Shown in pieces: positions 9,468 through 18,773 of a stretch of 42,920 nt of DNA; the first letter of the stretch is position 1; each line of letters opens with the position of its first letter. This stretch comes from Buttiauxella agrestis ATCC 33320 (GTDB lineage Bacteria; Pseudomonadota; Gammaproteobacteria; Enterobacterales; Enterobacteriaceae). The position numbers and the translations under genes are program-made. The stretch lies in the NCBI RefSeq assembly GCF_000735355.1, contig NZ_JMPI01000028.1, forward strand, positions 1 through 42,920, in the 5' to 3' direction. The notes under the pieces are model-generated. The model did not search any database. It was not told where the DNA came from and was given only the letters and a program-made list of their open reading frames with translations.

Positions 9468-10844
9468 ATGAACCATCACGCTATTTCAATGAACCCGGCC
9501 ACCGGCGAGCAGCTTTCTGCCATGCCGTTTGAAACGCCCGAGCAGCTCGATACCGCGCTGGCGGGGAACCACGCGGCATTTAACGTCTGGCGCAATGTGC
9601 CGCTGGCTCTGCGGGCGGATAAATTACGCCATCTGGGCGCGGCGTTGCGTCAGCACGCTGAAACGCTGGCACAAATGATCACCGCAGAAATGGGTAAGCC
9701 GATTACCCAGGCTCGCGCGGAAGTGGCGAAAACGGCGAATTTATGTGACTGGTATGCAGAACACGGGCCAGGCATGCTGGCAACCGAAGGCACTCTGGTG
9801 GAAAACCATCAGGCGGTGATTGAGTACCGGCCTTTGGGTGCCATTCTGGCGGTGATGCCGTGGAACTTCCCGCTTTGGCAAGTCCTGCGCGGTGCGGTGC
9901 CGATTCTGTTGGCGGGCAACAGTTACGTTCTCAAACATGCGCCAAACGTCATGGGATGCGCGTTACTGATTAAACACATGTTCGCCGAAGCGGGATTCCC
10001 GCAGGGCGTATTTGAAGTAATTAATGTCACGCCTGAAGGAGTAAGCCATGCGATTAATGATGCGCGAATTGCGGCTGTCACCGTGACGGGAAGCGGGCGT
10101 GCGGGGGCGGCGATTGGTGCGCAGGCAGGTGCTGCATTGAAAAAATGCGTGCTGGAACTCGGCGGTTCAGACCCGTTTATTGTGCTCAATGACGCTGATA
10201 TTGATGAGGCGGTGAAGGCGGCAATTGCAGGGCGATTCCAGAACACCGGGCAAGTCTGTGCGGCAGCGAAACGCTTTATCATCGAAGAAGGGATTGCGGA
10301 CACATTCACCCAGAAGTTTGTTGCAGCCGTTCAGGCGCTGCAAATCGGCGATCCCACTCTTGATACAACGACTATCGGCCCGATGGCGCGTTACGATCTG
10401 CGTGATGAATTGCATAAGCAGGTGACAACGTCACTTGAACAAGGGGCGACATTACTGCTCGGTGGCGAGAAAATGGCAGGCAAGGGCAATTTCTACGCGC
10501 CAACCGTTTTAGCGAATGTCACGCCTGATATGGTGGCATTTCGTGAAGAGTTGTTTGGCCCGGTGGCGGCTATTACCAGAGCGCGTAATCCGGAACATGC
10601 CCTGGAACTGGCAAATGACAGTGACTTCGGCCTTTCAGCCACGTTATTCACTTCTGATACTCATCTTGCCGATGACTTTGCGGCGCGTCTTGAATGCGGT
10701 GGCGTGTTTATCAATGGCTATAGCGCCAGCGATCCACGTGTGGCGTTTGGCGGTGTGAAGAAAAGTGGCTTCGGGCGTGAGCTTTCGCATTTTGGCCTGC
10801 ATGAGTTTTGTAATGTGCAGACAGTATGGAAAGACCGCCGCTAG
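9468..10844 (+). CDS. sad: NAD-dependent succinate-semialdehyde dehydrogenase Sad
   Basis: Oxidises succinate semialdehyde to succinate, the last step of GABA and putrescine catabolism, in the cytosol. This is a 458-residue aldehyde dehydrogenase with the active-site cysteine in FQNTGQVCAAAKRF (Cys264) and the general base in LELGGSDP (Glu230), plus the PWNFPLWQ motif. Length and sequence agree with E. coli Sad (YneI). AGGAG precedes the ATG. The divergent ptrR and downstream glsB repeat the E. coli order. Confidence 0.95.
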   Translation: MNHHAISMNPATGEQLSAMPFETPEQLDTALAGNHAAFNVWRNVPLALRADKLRHLGAALRQHAETLAQMITAEMGKPITQARAEVAKTANLCDWYAEHGPGMLATEGTLVENHQAVIEYRPLGAILAVMPWNFPLWQVLRGAVPILLAGNSYVLKHAPNVMGCALLIKHMFAEAGFPQGVFEVINVTPEGVSHAINDARIAAVTVTGSGRAGAAIGAQAGAALKKCVLELGGSDPFIVLNDADIDEAVKAAIAGRFQNTGQVCAAAKRFIIEEGIADTFTQKFVAAVQALQIGDPTLDTTTIGPMARYDLRDELHKQVTTSLEQGATLLLGGEKMAGKGNFYAPTVLANVTPDMVAFREELFGPVAAITRARNPEHALELANDSDFGLSATLFTSDTHLADDFAARLECGGVFINGYSASDPRVAFGGVKKSGFGRELSHFGLHEFCNVQTVWKDRR

Positions 10845-10893
10845 TTGCTGATATACTGGCGGGCGTAAAATACCCGCTAATCAGGAGTTTGCA

Positions 10894-11820
10894 GTGCCAG
10901 GTCTGTTAGATAATCAATTGCTGGAAGATATTCTCGCCCAGGTTCGCCCGCTTATTGGCCGCGGTAAAGTGGCTGATTACATTCCAGCTCTGGCAGAAAT
11001 TCCCGGCAACAAACTGGGAATTTCAGTGTGTACCGTCGATGGTGAAGTTTTTAGCGCAGGGGATGCGACGGAACGTTTCTCGATACAGTCCATTTCGAAA
11101 GTGCTGAGCCTCACGCTTGCCATGGGACGTTACGATGAACATGAAATCTGGCAGCGCGTGGGGAAAGAGCCTTCGGGGCAACCGTTTAACTCTTTGCTCC
11201 AGCTAGAACTTGAACAAGGCAAACCGCGCAACCCGTTTATCAATGCGGGCGCGTTAGTGGTGTGCGATATGTTGCAGACTCGCCTGAGTGCGCCGAAACA
11301 GCGCATGCTGGAAGTGGTGCGCGCGTTGGCGGAACAACCCGATCTGGCTTACGACGGCAGAGTCGCGAAATCTGAGTTCGAACATTCGGCGCGTAATGCC
11401 GCGATTGCCTGGCTGATGAAATCCTTCGGTAATTTTGATAACGACGTGATTACCGTGCTGCACAACTACTTCCATTATTGCGCGCTGAAAATGAGCTGCC
11501 TGGAGCTGGCGAAAACGTTTCTGTTTCTGGCAAATCAGGGGCGGGCATTGCATCTTGATGAACCGATTATCACCGCACAGCAAGCGCGGCAGATTAACGC
11601 GTTGATGGTGACGAGCGGCATGTATGACGGTGCTGGTGAATTTGCGTATCGGGTAGGGATGCCGGGGAAATCCGGTGTTGGCGGCGGGATCATTGCTATC
11701 GTTCCGCATGAGATGTCTATTGCGGTCTGGTGCCCGGAGCTGGATGCATCAGGAAACTCGCTTGCCGGTACCGCCGCACTCGAAATCCTGGCTCAGCGAA
11801 TCGGGCGTTCAATCTTTTAA
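10894..11820 (+). CDS. glsB: Glutaminase B
   Basis: Hydrolyses glutamine to glutamate and ammonia; a 308-residue serine-dependent glutaminase. The active-site SxxK motif is seen in FSIQSISK (Ser66, Lys69), and the family blocks [33 protein letters not shown] and [10 protein letters not shown] are intact. It aligns across its length with E. coli YneH. The start is a GTG with AGGAG upstream. It follows sad by 49 bases, probably in the same transcript, linking glutamate supply with GABA catabolism. Confidence 0.95.
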   Translation: MPGLLDNQLLEDILAQVRPLIGRGKVADYIPALAEIPGNKLGISVCTVDGEVFSAGDATERFSIQSISKVLSLTLAMGRYDEHEIWQRVGKEPSGQPFNSLLQLELEQGKPRNPFINAGALVVCDMLQTRLSAPKQRMLEVVRALAEQPDLAYDGRVAKSEFEHSARNAAIAWLMKSFGNFDNDVITVLHNYFHYCALKMSCLELAKTFLFLANQGRALHLDEPIITAQQARQINALMVTSGMYDGAGEFAYRVGMPGKSGVGGGIIAIVPHEMSIAVWCPELDASGNSLAGTAALEILAQRIGRSIF

Positions 11821-11964
11821 ACTGCAAGCCTGGCATATTTGTCTATATCGATTGGGCCACAGGCCGTACCAGATAAAATATGCTAAGCTAAAAATTATTT
11901 TTTGCACTCATACAGTTGTATTAAATCATTGCGCAGTGCACGTATAAATACGAGTCAAAATAGC

Positions 11965-13404
11965 ATGGCTAATCTAGCTAAGTTTATGTTCTGTTCGCCT
12001 GAAAAACGGTTGGCTAACGCCGTTTCTATTTTTGTCATTACGACATTGTTTTACTTTTTTGGCGCCTCGCTTCGCCTGATTGATGAGTTGTCGCTCTTCT
12101 GGCCGCTGAATGCGGTACTGGCCGCGGTGTTCGTGCGCTGCCCATTCCTCAATCGCCCGGTTTATTATTTCGTTTGTTATAGCGCAATGGTTGTCTATGA
12201 CGCATTCACCACGAATTGGGGATGGCAGTCGGCGATAATCAATCTCTCTAACATGGTGTTTATTATTGTTGTTGCCCGGTTATTACTGCGTTATTCCCGC
12301 ACGCAAGATGAAAGTAATTGGGCGCTGAATGCTTTTAATCTTTTCTACGCCTGCCTTATTGGTGCGATTCTTAGCTCTTTATTAGGATCGATGGGCTCGA
12401 CCGGGCCTTCGTCGGATTATCGTCAGTTTATTTCACTGTTTGCCGACTGGTTTAGCGAACAATTTTCAACTGGTGTGTTGATGATGCCATTTTTGCTGAT
12501 GGCGAAATGGCCGCAGTGGAGTAAGTTGCCCGCTTTTCATTTGTCGAAAATTTATCCGCTGGTGGCGGTTGTCGTCTCTGTTATGGCCTCGGTGGTGATT
12601 GGCGGGGCCGGGAGCCTGGCGTTTCCGCTCCCGGCGCTGATCTGGTGCGCGATTCGTTATCCGCTTCCGATAACCGCATTAATCACGTTTTTGACGGGCG
12701 GCACGGAAATCATTCTTGTAGCAAACTCGATTGTCGTGATTCATCACAATGTCCCACTGGTGGTGACGGAGATGTTCTCCGCACGTCTTGGGATTGCCAC
12801 GATGGCGATTTGCCCGCTGATTGTGTCGGTGAGCGTTGATGCGATTAACCGCTTAATTCAGCAAACCTCGCTGCGAGCGGATTACGACTATCTTACCGGC
12901 GTTTATTCCCGTTCCGGTCTGTATGAAGCGCTAAAAACCAACATGCCGACGAAGCATCTGCCCAACCAAAAACTGTGCGTGATGCTGCTGGATATTGATT
13001 ATTTCAAACGAATCAACGACAGCTATGGTCATGAATGTGGTGACGTGGTACTGGCCGCCTTTGCCGAGCAATTGCGAAAAGTGGTGGGGGACGAAGGGCT
13101 GGTGGCCCGTTTGGGTGGCGAAGAGTTTGTGGTGGCTTGTAGCACCTGTACCGAAGAAAAAGGTCTCGCGATCGCCGAGAAAATTCGCCAGACCGTTGAG
13201 CTTACGGCGTTTCGTTATCAGCAACAGACGTTGTTCATTACGGTGAGTATCGGCCTTGCGACCGTGACGCCCGAAAAGCAAACCCTGCTTGATGCGTTTA
13301 ACTCGCTGCTGGCAGAAGCGGATAAATATCTCTATTTATCCAAGCGTAATGGTCGCAATCAGACCAGTACCGCGTCGTATAAAGAGCTTGCGCTGAATAG
13401 TTAG
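11965..13404 (+). CDS. dgcF: Membrane diguanylate cyclase DgcF (YneF), MASE1-GGDEF
   Basis: Predicted diguanylate cyclase: an N-terminal sensory membrane domain of MASE1 type (about residues 15-290, eight or so hydrophobic segments) followed by a GGDEF domain (about 310-465). The N-terminal block TLFYFFGASLRLIDELSLFW and the FADWFSEQFSTGVL stretch match E. coli YneF. The active-site loop is RLGGEEF, compatible with activity. The usual inhibitory RxxD site just before it is not present (the residues there read GDEG), so product inhibition may be absent. The start at ATG 11965 is chosen over an upstream TTG; the binding site is weak. In E. coli yneG lies between glsB and this gene; here it is missing. 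Confidence 0.9.
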   Translation: MANLAKFMFCSPEKRLANAVSIFVITTLFYFFGASLRLIDELSLFWPLNAVLAAVFVRCPFLNRPVYYFVCYSAMVVYDAFTTNWGWQSAIINLSNMVFIIVVARLLLRYSRTQDESNWALNAFNLFYACLIGAILSSLLGSMGSTGPSSDYRQFISLFADWFSEQFSTGVLMMPFLLMAKWPQWSKLPAFHLSKIYPLVAVVVSVMASVVIGGAGSLAFPLPALIWCAIRYPLPITALITFLTGGTEIILVANSIVVIHHNVPLVVTEMFSARLGIATMAICPLIVSVSVDAINRLIQQTSLRADYDYLTGVYSRSGLYEALKTNMPTKHLPNQKLCVMLLDIDYFKRINDSYGHECGDVVLAAFAEQLRKVVGDEGLVARLGGEEFVVACSTCTEEKGLAIAEKIRQTVELTAFRYQQQTLFITVSIGLATVTPEKQTLLDAFNSLLAEADKYLYLSKRNGRNQTSTASYKELALNS

Positions 13405-13413
13405 CGCCTGTTG

Positions 13414-13463
13414 AGAGTTGTTCTACCAAAAAACATCAATAAAAAAATTGGTATAACAACTCT
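13414..13463. promoter_or_regulatory. Inverted repeat, probable UxuR/ExuR-type operator upstream of uxaB
   Basis: Arms AGAGTTGTTCTACCAA (13414-13429) and TTGGTATAACAACTCT (13448-13463) pair at 15 of 16 positions. The right arm with its flank, AAATTGGTATAACAACT, resembles the ATTGGTATACCAAT-type operator of the hexuronate repressors ExuR/UxuR, which control uxaB in E. coli. The stem could also act as a terminator of dgcF, but no long T-run follows. Confidence 0.6.
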
Positions 13464-13556
13464 AGTTTGATCAAAACGGGGTTTCACATTGTTGAGTTCT
13501 GATAGTTTGGAGAGGATTTTTATTCGCCCATCCTGTACTCACCAAGGAACAACATA

Positions 13557-15008
13557 GTGAAAACACTTAATCGTCAAGACTTCCCTGGCGCTCAATACCC
13601 TGAACGTATTATCCAGTTTGGTGAAGGTAACTTTTTGCGTGCATTCATTGACTGGCAAGTTGATTTACTGAATGAACACACCGATCTGAATGCGGGTGTT
13701 GTTATCGTACGTCCAATCGACAGCGCATTCCCGCCGTCGCTGTCTACTCAGGATGGGCTGTATACCACGGTCATCCGTGGCCTGAACGAGCAGGGCGAAG
13801 CGGTAAGCGACGCGCGTCTGATTCGCTCAGTGAACCGTGAAATCAATGTTTATCAAGAATATGAAACCTTCCTGAAACTGGCTCATAACCCAGAGATGCG
13901 TTTCGTCTTCTCCAACACCACCGAAGCGGGCATCAGCTACCACGCAGGCGACAAATTTGAAGATGCACCAGCGGTAAGCTACCCGGCAAAACTGACGCGT
14001 TTGCTGTTCGAACGTTTCAGCCACTTCAACGGCGCTGCGGACAAAGGTTGGATCATCATTCCTTGCGAACTGATTGATTACAACGGCGACGCGCTGCAAG
14101 AACTGGTTCTGCGTTACGCGCAAGAGTGGGAGCTGCCAGCAGCGTTTACCCAATGGCTGAACGAGGCTAATACGTTCTGTTCTACGCTGGTTGACCGTAT
14201 CGTTACCGGTTATCCGCGCGACGAAGCATCAGCAATTGAAGAATCTTTGGGTTACAAAGACAGCTTCCTGGCTGCGGCTGAACATTTCTACCTGTTCGTG
14301 ATTCAGGGGCCAGCAACGCTTGCGCAAGAACTGCGTCTGGATAAGTTCCCGCTGAACGTGCTGATTGTCGATGACATCAAACCTTATAAAGAACGCAAAG
14401 TGGCGATTCTGAACGGTGCTCACACTGCGCTGGTGCCAGTCGCTTATCTTGCGGGCCTGAACACCGTGGGCGAGTCCATGAACGATGCTGAAGTTTGCGC
14501 ATTCGTGGAAAAAACTATCGCGGAAGAGATTATTCCGGTGCTGGATTTGCCTCGCGACGAGCTGCAATCCTTTGCACAAGCGGTGACCAGTCGTTTCCAG
14601 AACCCGTACATTCAGCATCAGTTGCTGTCTATCGCGCTTAACGGCATGACGAAGTTCCGTACCCGTATTCTGCCGCAATTGCTGGCAGGCCAGCAGGCGA
14701 CCGGCACTTTGCCTCCGCGTCTGACTTTCGCCCTGGCAGCGCTGATTGCTTTCTACAAAGGCGAGCGCGGCGAAGAAACCTATCCGTTGCAGGATGACGA
14801 GCACTGGCTGGTGCGTTATCAGCAGCTGTGGGCGGCACTGGGTGACAAACAAATCAACGAGCAGCAGCTGGTTGAAGCGGTACTGAGCGACAGCGTTCAC
14901 TGGGATCAAGACCTGACTAAGGTTCCGGGTCTGGTGGCGAAAGTGAGCGAAGATTTACAGGCGATTCAAAGCCTGGGCATGCGTGCTGCGCTCGCACGTT
15001 ACTGCTAA
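13557..15008 (+). CDS. uxaB: Tagaturonate reductase (altronate oxidoreductase) UxaB
   Basis: NADH-dependent reduction of D-tagaturonate to D-altronate in galacturonate catabolism. It is a 483-residue long-chain mannitol-dehydrogenase-family enzyme; the catalytic signature K-x4-N-x2-H is seen in [14 protein letters not shown] (Lys281, Asn286, His289), and the N-terminal [13 protein letters not shown] is the NAD-binding start typical of UxaB. It begins at GTG 13557 with AAGGA upstream. The gene stands alone, away from uxaCA, as in E. coli. Codon use looks strongly biased, as expected for a well-expressed catabolic gene. Confidence 0.96.
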   Translation: MKTLNRQDFPGAQYPERIIQFGEGNFLRAFIDWQVDLLNEHTDLNAGVVIVRPIDSAFPPSLSTQDGLYTTVIRGLNEQGEAVSDARLIRSVNREINVYQEYETFLKLAHNPEMRFVFSNTTEAGISYHAGDKFEDAPAVSYPAKLTRLLFERFSHFNGAADKGWIIIPCELIDYNGDALQELVLRYAQEWELPAAFTQWLNEANTFCSTLVDRIVTGYPRDEASAIEESLGYKDSFLAAAEHFYLFVIQGPATLAQELRLDKFPLNVLIVDDIKPYKERKVAILNGAHTALVPVAYLAGLNTVGESMNDAEVCAFVEKTIAEEIIPVLDLPRDELQSFAQAVTSRFQNPYIQHQLLSIALNGMTKFRTRILPQLLAGQQATGTLPPRLTFALAALIAFYKGERGEETYPLQDDEHWLVRYQQLWAALGDKQINEQQLVEAVLSDSVHWDQDLTKVPGLVAKVSEDLQAIQSLGMRAALARYC

Positions 15009-15021
15009 GTTTTGTGATATC

Positions 15022-15119
15022 GGTGGATAACGCTTGCGCTTATCCACCCAACAAAGGCCGAATGGCGTTTGGGTTTATCCACCCGAGATGTAGGTCGGAT
15101 AAGCGAAGCGTCATCCGAC
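15022..15119. repeat. REP-type palindrome cluster after uxaB
   Basis: Two members of the window's repeat family: a self-complementary GGTGGATAACGCTTGCGCTTATCCACCC unit at 15022-15049 (two overlapping halves) and a 30-base copy at 15090-15119 with core GGATAAGCGAAGCGTCATCC. A partial copy (GGGTTTATCCACCC) lies between them. Confidence 0.85.
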
Positions 15120-15146
15120 TGAACTAAGGGTAAAACCTTGATATAG

Positions 15147-15177
15147 TGCCTGTAACGTTGCTTACAGGCATTTTTTT
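15147..15177 (+). terminator. Terminator-like hairpin abutting the next start codon
   Basis: A 9-bp perfect stem, TGCCTGTAA (15147-15155) with TTACAGGCA (15162-15170), a 6-base loop and then seven T residues running directly into the ATG at 15178. It has the form of an intrinsic terminator. The only Shine-Dalgarno-like bases (AGG) for the next gene lie inside its 3' arm. Confidence 0.8.
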
Positions 15178-16113
15178 ATGCACAACACTGCTCTTTGGTT
15201 TCGCCAGTTTGGCCAACCTGAACACGTTATCACCCTCGAACATTCACAAATCTTACCGCGCCCGAGCGGTATGCTGCGCGTGCTAATGCGTTATGCGCCG
15301 ATTAACCCCTCCGATTTAATCCCCGTTACCGGTGCCTATCGTCATCGCGTTACGCCGCCGCGCGTTGTTGGCTATGAAGGGATGGGCGTGGTGACGGATG
15401 CCGACAATCCCGCGATGATTGGCCAGCGCGTGCTCCCGTTACGGGGCGAAGGAACATGGCAGCGTTGGCTGGATTGCTCACCGCTTTGGGCGGTTCCGGT
15501 TCCTGATGCGATTCCCGACCTGTTAGCGGCGCGAGGTTACATCAACCCGCTGGCGGTATTTGTGATGCTAAAAAAATGGCCGGTAAAAGGAAAAACAGTA
15601 TTACTGACCGCGGCGAACTCCTCCTGTGCGGCGCTGCTGGCGCAGTGGGCGGTGATTTATGGCGCGGTGCATGTCTACGGTGTTTGTCGGAGTGAAGGGC
15701 AAAAAGCGGCTTTGCTCCAGAACGGCATTACGCCCGTTCTTATTAACGACACCGCAATGCTTCGCGGTGTCGCACAACAGGCTGATGTGGTGTTTGATGC
15801 CGTCGGGGGAGCACTTGCTACATTGTTGCTGACACAGTTAAACGCGGATGCTGATTTTGTCTCATATGGTTTATTGAGCGGGCAACCTTACGATGCGCGC
15901 AGTGCGCAGGCAAAACCGCAGCGTTTTCATCTGCGGGATACCCTGGCCGTGACGGATTTGCTTGAATGGCAGTCGTGGTTTTCAGATCTATGGCCCATGC
16001 TTGCGAATAGCCGATTGCCGGAAGTGAAGTTGTTTAATCTGGAAGATTGGCGGGATGCGCTACGTGAGTTTGCTATGCAAGGGCGACGTTGCAAGCCAGT
16101 AATGGCTCTTTAG
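15178..16113 (+). CDS. Zinc-free MDR oxidoreductase, enoyl reductase/quinone reductase type
   Basis: Medium-chain dehydrogenase/reductase of 311 residues. The N-terminal GroES-like domain contains YAPINPSDLIPVTGAYRH and VVGYEGMGVV, typical of the trans-2-enoyl-CoA reductase (MECR/ETR) branch and lacking the structural zinc cysteines. The nucleotide-binding loop reads TAANSSCAALLAQWA, again MECR-like rather than a classic GxGxxG. Likely an NAD(P)H-dependent reductase of an enoyl or quinone substrate; the substrate is not identifiable. The ATG at 15178 matches the family N-terminus but has no free ribosome binding site because a terminator-like hairpin ends at the start codon. It is convergent with dsbG. 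Confidence 0.82.
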   Translation: MHNTALWFRQFGQPEHVITLEHSQILPRPSGMLRVLMRYAPINPSDLIPVTGAYRHRVTPPRVVGYEGMGVVTDADNPAMIGQRVLPLRGEGTWQRWLDCSPLWAVPVPDAIPDLLAARGYINPLAVFVMLKKWPVKGKTVLLTAANSSCAALLAQWAVIYGAVHVYGVCRSEGQKAALLQNGITPVLINDTAMLRGVAQQADVVFDAVGGALATLLLTQLNADADFVSYGLLSGQPYDARSAQAKPQRFHLRDTLAVTDLLEWQSWFSDLWPMLANSRLPEVKLFNLEDWRDALREFAMQGRRCKPVMAL

Positions 16114-16137
16114 CGTGACAACGTCACCTTTAAAGCG

Positions 16138-16902
16138 TTACTTATCGCTGCCCATGATTGCTTTCATGGTTTCTTCATCAGGCAAACCCTGATGTTGTTG
16201 CAGTCGTCCGTCTTTATTCAGGTAATAAATAGAAGGCGTGGCCGTTCCTCCTAATGTGTCCATCAACGCCAGGTTGTCTTCCAGGGCTTTCGTGATTTCG
16301 GGCTTGATGGCGGCAGGGATTGCCAGCTCCATTTTCCCTTTGGAATTTTCATATTCTGCGAGGGTTTTGGCCGGATCTTTCGCCATCATTATCGCTGCGG
16401 CTTTCTGGCTGCTATCCGGGCGCAACATGCCGACCATTAGCACGCGCAGTTGCACTTTGCCTGATTTCAGCCACGGCTGCGCATTTTCCCAGAACTGTGT
16501 GCAATACGGGCAGTACGGGTCAGCAAAGGTGTAAACCACATGGGGGGCATCCGCTTTGCCCGCGGCTATCCAATGATTTTTCTCGAGTTTTTGCCACATT
16601 TCTTTTGCCATGGGCGCATAAACCCATTTCTCGACCTGCTCATCACTGAGGTTTTTCCCCGCGGCATCGACCAGATTTCCCATAATGGCGTGCTGTTTAT
16701 CGGGCGTCAGGAACACCGTGGTGCCTTGCCCCTGGATTTGCATCACGTAGCCAGGTAAATCGCCGGGGCCTTTAAATTCGCCTTTAAGCTCAAAGCCTTG
16801 CTGCTGTAGGGCGATGATTGGAGCAGGGAGCTTAACTTCTGCGGCCAGAACGGAAGAACTGAGGCACAGGGCAACAGAGAGAGTCCATACTGCTTTTTTC
16901 AT
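16138..16902 (-). CDS. dsbG: Thiol:disulfide interchange protein DsbG
   Basis: Periplasmic disulfide isomerase/chaperone that protects single cysteines from over-oxidation, kept reduced by DsbD. The 254-residue precursor has a signal peptide (MKKAVWTLSVALCLSSSVLA), a DsbC/G N-terminal dimerisation domain, and a thioredoxin-like domain with the active site FADPYCPYC (Cys131, Cys134) and the cis-proline loop TATPSIYYL. Sequence blocks such as KDPAKTLAEYE match E. coli DsbG better than DsbC. It appears monocistronic. Confidence 0.94.
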   Translation of the reverse strand: MKKAVWTLSVALCLSSSVLAAEVKLPAPIIALQQQGFELKGEFKGPGDLPGYVMQIQGQGTTVFLTPDKQHAIMGNLVDAAGKNLSDEQVEKWVYAPMAKEMWQKLEKNHWIAAGKADAPHVVYTFADPYCPYCTQFWENAQPWLKSGKVQLRVLMVGMLRPDSSQKAAAIMMAKDPAKTLAEYENSKGKMELAIPAAIKPEITKALEDNLALMDTLGGTATPSIYYLNKDGRLQQHQGLPDEETMKAIMGSDK

Positions 16903-17036
16903 TACGTAATCCTTATCATTCTCTTGATGAATGTATGCCCAGCTAGGCTACAGGTCGTTGGCGCGGAAGGAAAGAAAGATGAATCTGCGTTATTTTGTTA
17001 TGGTATGCGCAATTTTTTAGAATCACTGGACTCACT

Positions 17037-17324
17037 ATGACCCATCCTTCAAAAGATCCTCTACACGGCATGACTCTTGAAGCCATTGTCAATGCGCTGG
17101 TTGCGCGTTTTGGCTGGGAAGAACTGGCGAAACGTATCAACATTAATTGTTTTAAAAGCGATCCAAGCGTTAAATCCAGCCTGAAATTTTTGCGACGCAC
17201 GCCGTGGGCGCGAAAAGAAGTCGAAGATTTGTATATCGATTCGTTAGAAATGGATGGGGTTGAAAACGATATTCCGGCTGATAGCCCGTGGGCGAACTGG
17301 CAGAATAAGAAAGGGCAGGAATAA
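17037..17324 (+). CDS. DUF2132 (VF530) family protein
   Basis: A 95-residue cytosolic protein of the DUF2132/VF530 family, a small helical fold proposed to bind DNA but without a known role. Family hallmarks are [39 protein letters not shown] and [18 protein letters not shown] 17037 begins the conserved region; an upstream TTG would add 14 unrelated residues. A small hairpin follows the stop. Confidence 0.85.
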   Translation: MTHPSKDPLHGMTLEAIVNALVARFGWEELAKRININCFKSDPSVKSSLKFLRRTPWARKEVEDLYIDSLEMDGVENDIPADSPWANWQNKKGQE

Positions 17325-17329
17325 GAGAA

Positions 17330-17351
17330 GGCGAGTGGATTATCACTCGCC
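17330..17351. terminator. Hairpin after the DUF2132 gene
   Basis: GGCGAGTG (17330-17337) and CACTCGCC (17344-17351) form an 8-bp stem with a 6-base loop, six bases after the stop codon. No T-run follows, so termination is only probable. Confidence 0.5.
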
Positions 17352-17374
17352 ACAGACTGATGATTAAGAGCTTT

Positions 17375-17409
17375 TAGGGTGGATGACGCTGTCGCTTATC
17401 CACCCTACA
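17375..17409. repeat. REP-type palindrome
   Basis: A single copy of the window's repeat family: TAGGGTGGAT and ATCCACCCTA arms around GACGCTGTCGCTT, between the convergent DUF2132 and NDH-like genes. Confidence 0.85.
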
Positions 17410-17424
17410 ACACTCGGTTTGAAT

Positions 17425-18624
17425 TTAAACAAACGCCGCCAGCGGATCGGCCGCCGCAAAGGCAATTTCTTTCTCAGCTTTCGGCGGGTAAATCAGTTCG
17501 TTGGTAATCGCTACTTTGATTTTCTTGCCTTCTGAGCGCGTCGATTTCACCACCTGATCCCAACCTTCGGTGTAAACCGCGCCAAATCCGCCCAAATCCA
17601 GACAGGTGACATAATTCACCTGGCGATACGGGTGCGGAGTCACACCGAGCAGTTCAGCGGCGACGTTGTTACCAACAAAACGCCCTAACATAATCGCATG
17701 TTGGCAGGTCATCAGCGCGGTATTGCCCTGGTCATCGGTACGGGCAAACGCCACATCGCCGGTCGCGTAAATGTCATCCTGGCCTACTACTTTTAAGTTT
17801 TCATCGACATGTAAACGGCCTTGCGCGTCGCGTGTGGCAGGGATTTGTGACGTCAACGGACTGGCCTGCACACCCATGGTCATCACCACGGTGTTGGACG
17901 CGATAAAATCGCCATTCTTGAACGTCACACCTTGTGCATCTATTGCCGCAATTTCAGCATTGAGTTTCCATTCCACGCCCAGCTCTTCACTTGCCTGGGT
18001 GATAACAGCGCTCAGTTCTTCACTATAACGGCCACCCACAACCGGGCTGCGGTCGGCGATAATCACACGTGTTGATGCACGTTCACCCAAAATAGCACGC
18101 AAGCGCGCAGGCAGTTCTGTCGCTAGTTCGATACCGGTAAAGCCGCCGCCACAAACCACCACCGTATTACGCGCATCACTTTCTGGTAGCTGTGCCAGCT
18201 GATTTAGATGCTGCTCAAAGCGTGCAGCACTTTCCAGTTGATCGACATCGAAGGCATGTTCTTTCGCGCCGGGGAACATCGGGTTGATGTGACTCCCGGT
18301 CGCCAGCACGAGGCGGTCGTAATGCATGGCGGACAGGTTTTCTTGCGCGGTGTGATACCAGACCTGTTTGTTCGCCACGTCAATCTCACTGGCAGAACCG
18401 GCAATAAACTTAACGCCAGTCGCGGCAAATAACGGCAGCAGCGGTGCGGCAAAGTTTTCAACACCATCTTCATAAAAACGCGGGCGAATGCGCAGTTCTG
18501 GCTGCGGTGCCAGGACGGTGATTTCAATATCGTTGCTGTCGTGAAGATCGGTTAAACGTGCTGCACTCAGTGCCGCCCACATGCCTGCAAAACCTGCACC
18601 CAAAATAAGAACTTGCTGTTTCAT
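17425..18624 (-). CDS. NDH-2-like FAD/NAD(P)-dependent oxidoreductase
   Basis: A 399-residue flavoprotein of the NADH dehydrogenase type II / pyridine-nucleotide-disulfide oxidoreductase superfamily. The N-terminal FAD fold is ILGAGFAGMWAALSA, the NAD(P) fold is VVVCGGGFTGIELATEL near residues 155-172, and the second FAD contact is DDIYATGDVAFA. It lacks an obvious membrane anchor and the CxxC redox pair. The substrate (quinone or other acceptor) is unknown; it is distinct from Ndh and from NorW-type reductases as far as can be judged. It is transcribed divergently from an Rrf2 regulator, suggesting redox-controlled expression; a 10-bp inverted repeat lies 37 bases before its start. Confidence 0.85.
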   Translation of the reverse strand: MKQQVLILGAGFAGMWAALSAARLTDLHDSNDIEITVLAPQPELRIRPRFYEDGVENFAAPLLPLFAATGVKFIAGSASEIDVANKQVWYHTAQENLSAMHYDRLVLATGSHINPMFPGAKEHAFDVDQLESAARFEQHLNQLAQLPESDARNTVVVCGGGFTGIELATELPARLRAILGERASTRVIIADRSPVVGGRYSEELSAVITQASEELGVEWKLNAEIAAIDAQGVTFKNGDFIASNTVVMTMGVQASPLTSQIPATRDAQGRLHVDENLKVVGQDDIYATGDVAFARTDDQGNTALMTCQHAIMLGRFVGNNVAAELLGVTPHPYRQVNYVTCLDLGGFGAVYTEGWDQVVKSTRSEGKKIKVAITNELIYPPKAEKEIAFAAADPLAAFV

Positions 18625-18660
18625 GATGTATCCCTGGTATCTAAGTGGTCATTTGATTTC

Positions 18661-18689
18661 TTAACTGCGATCATATTTGTCGTAGTTAA
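18661..18689. promoter_or_regulatory. Inverted repeat upstream of the NDH-like gene
   Basis: TTAACTGCGA (18661-18670) and TCGTAGTTAA (18680-18689) are inverted copies matching at 9 of 10 positions with a 9-base AT-rich spacer. It sits in the divergent promoter region, closest to the flavoprotein gene. A regulator site, probably for the neighbouring Rrf2 protein, is inferred. Confidence 0.5.
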
Positions 18690-18773
18690 TGTTTTCAAGG
18701 TTTTTGCGTGCTGAATACAAGAAATTACATATAACAATTTGAATTTATTTGATATTTAAAACTTAACTGAAAT

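Noticed and set aside
13470-13500. Possible CRP site upstream of uxaB (TTGATCA and TCACA)
   Set aside because: The half-sites are not separated by the required six bases and the left half is poor.
14229-14909. 226-codon open frame antisense to uxaB
   Set aside because: It lies entirely inside a strongly conserved gene, has no recognisable domain, and is rich in the His/Gln/Arg residues expected from the reverse complement of coding sequence.
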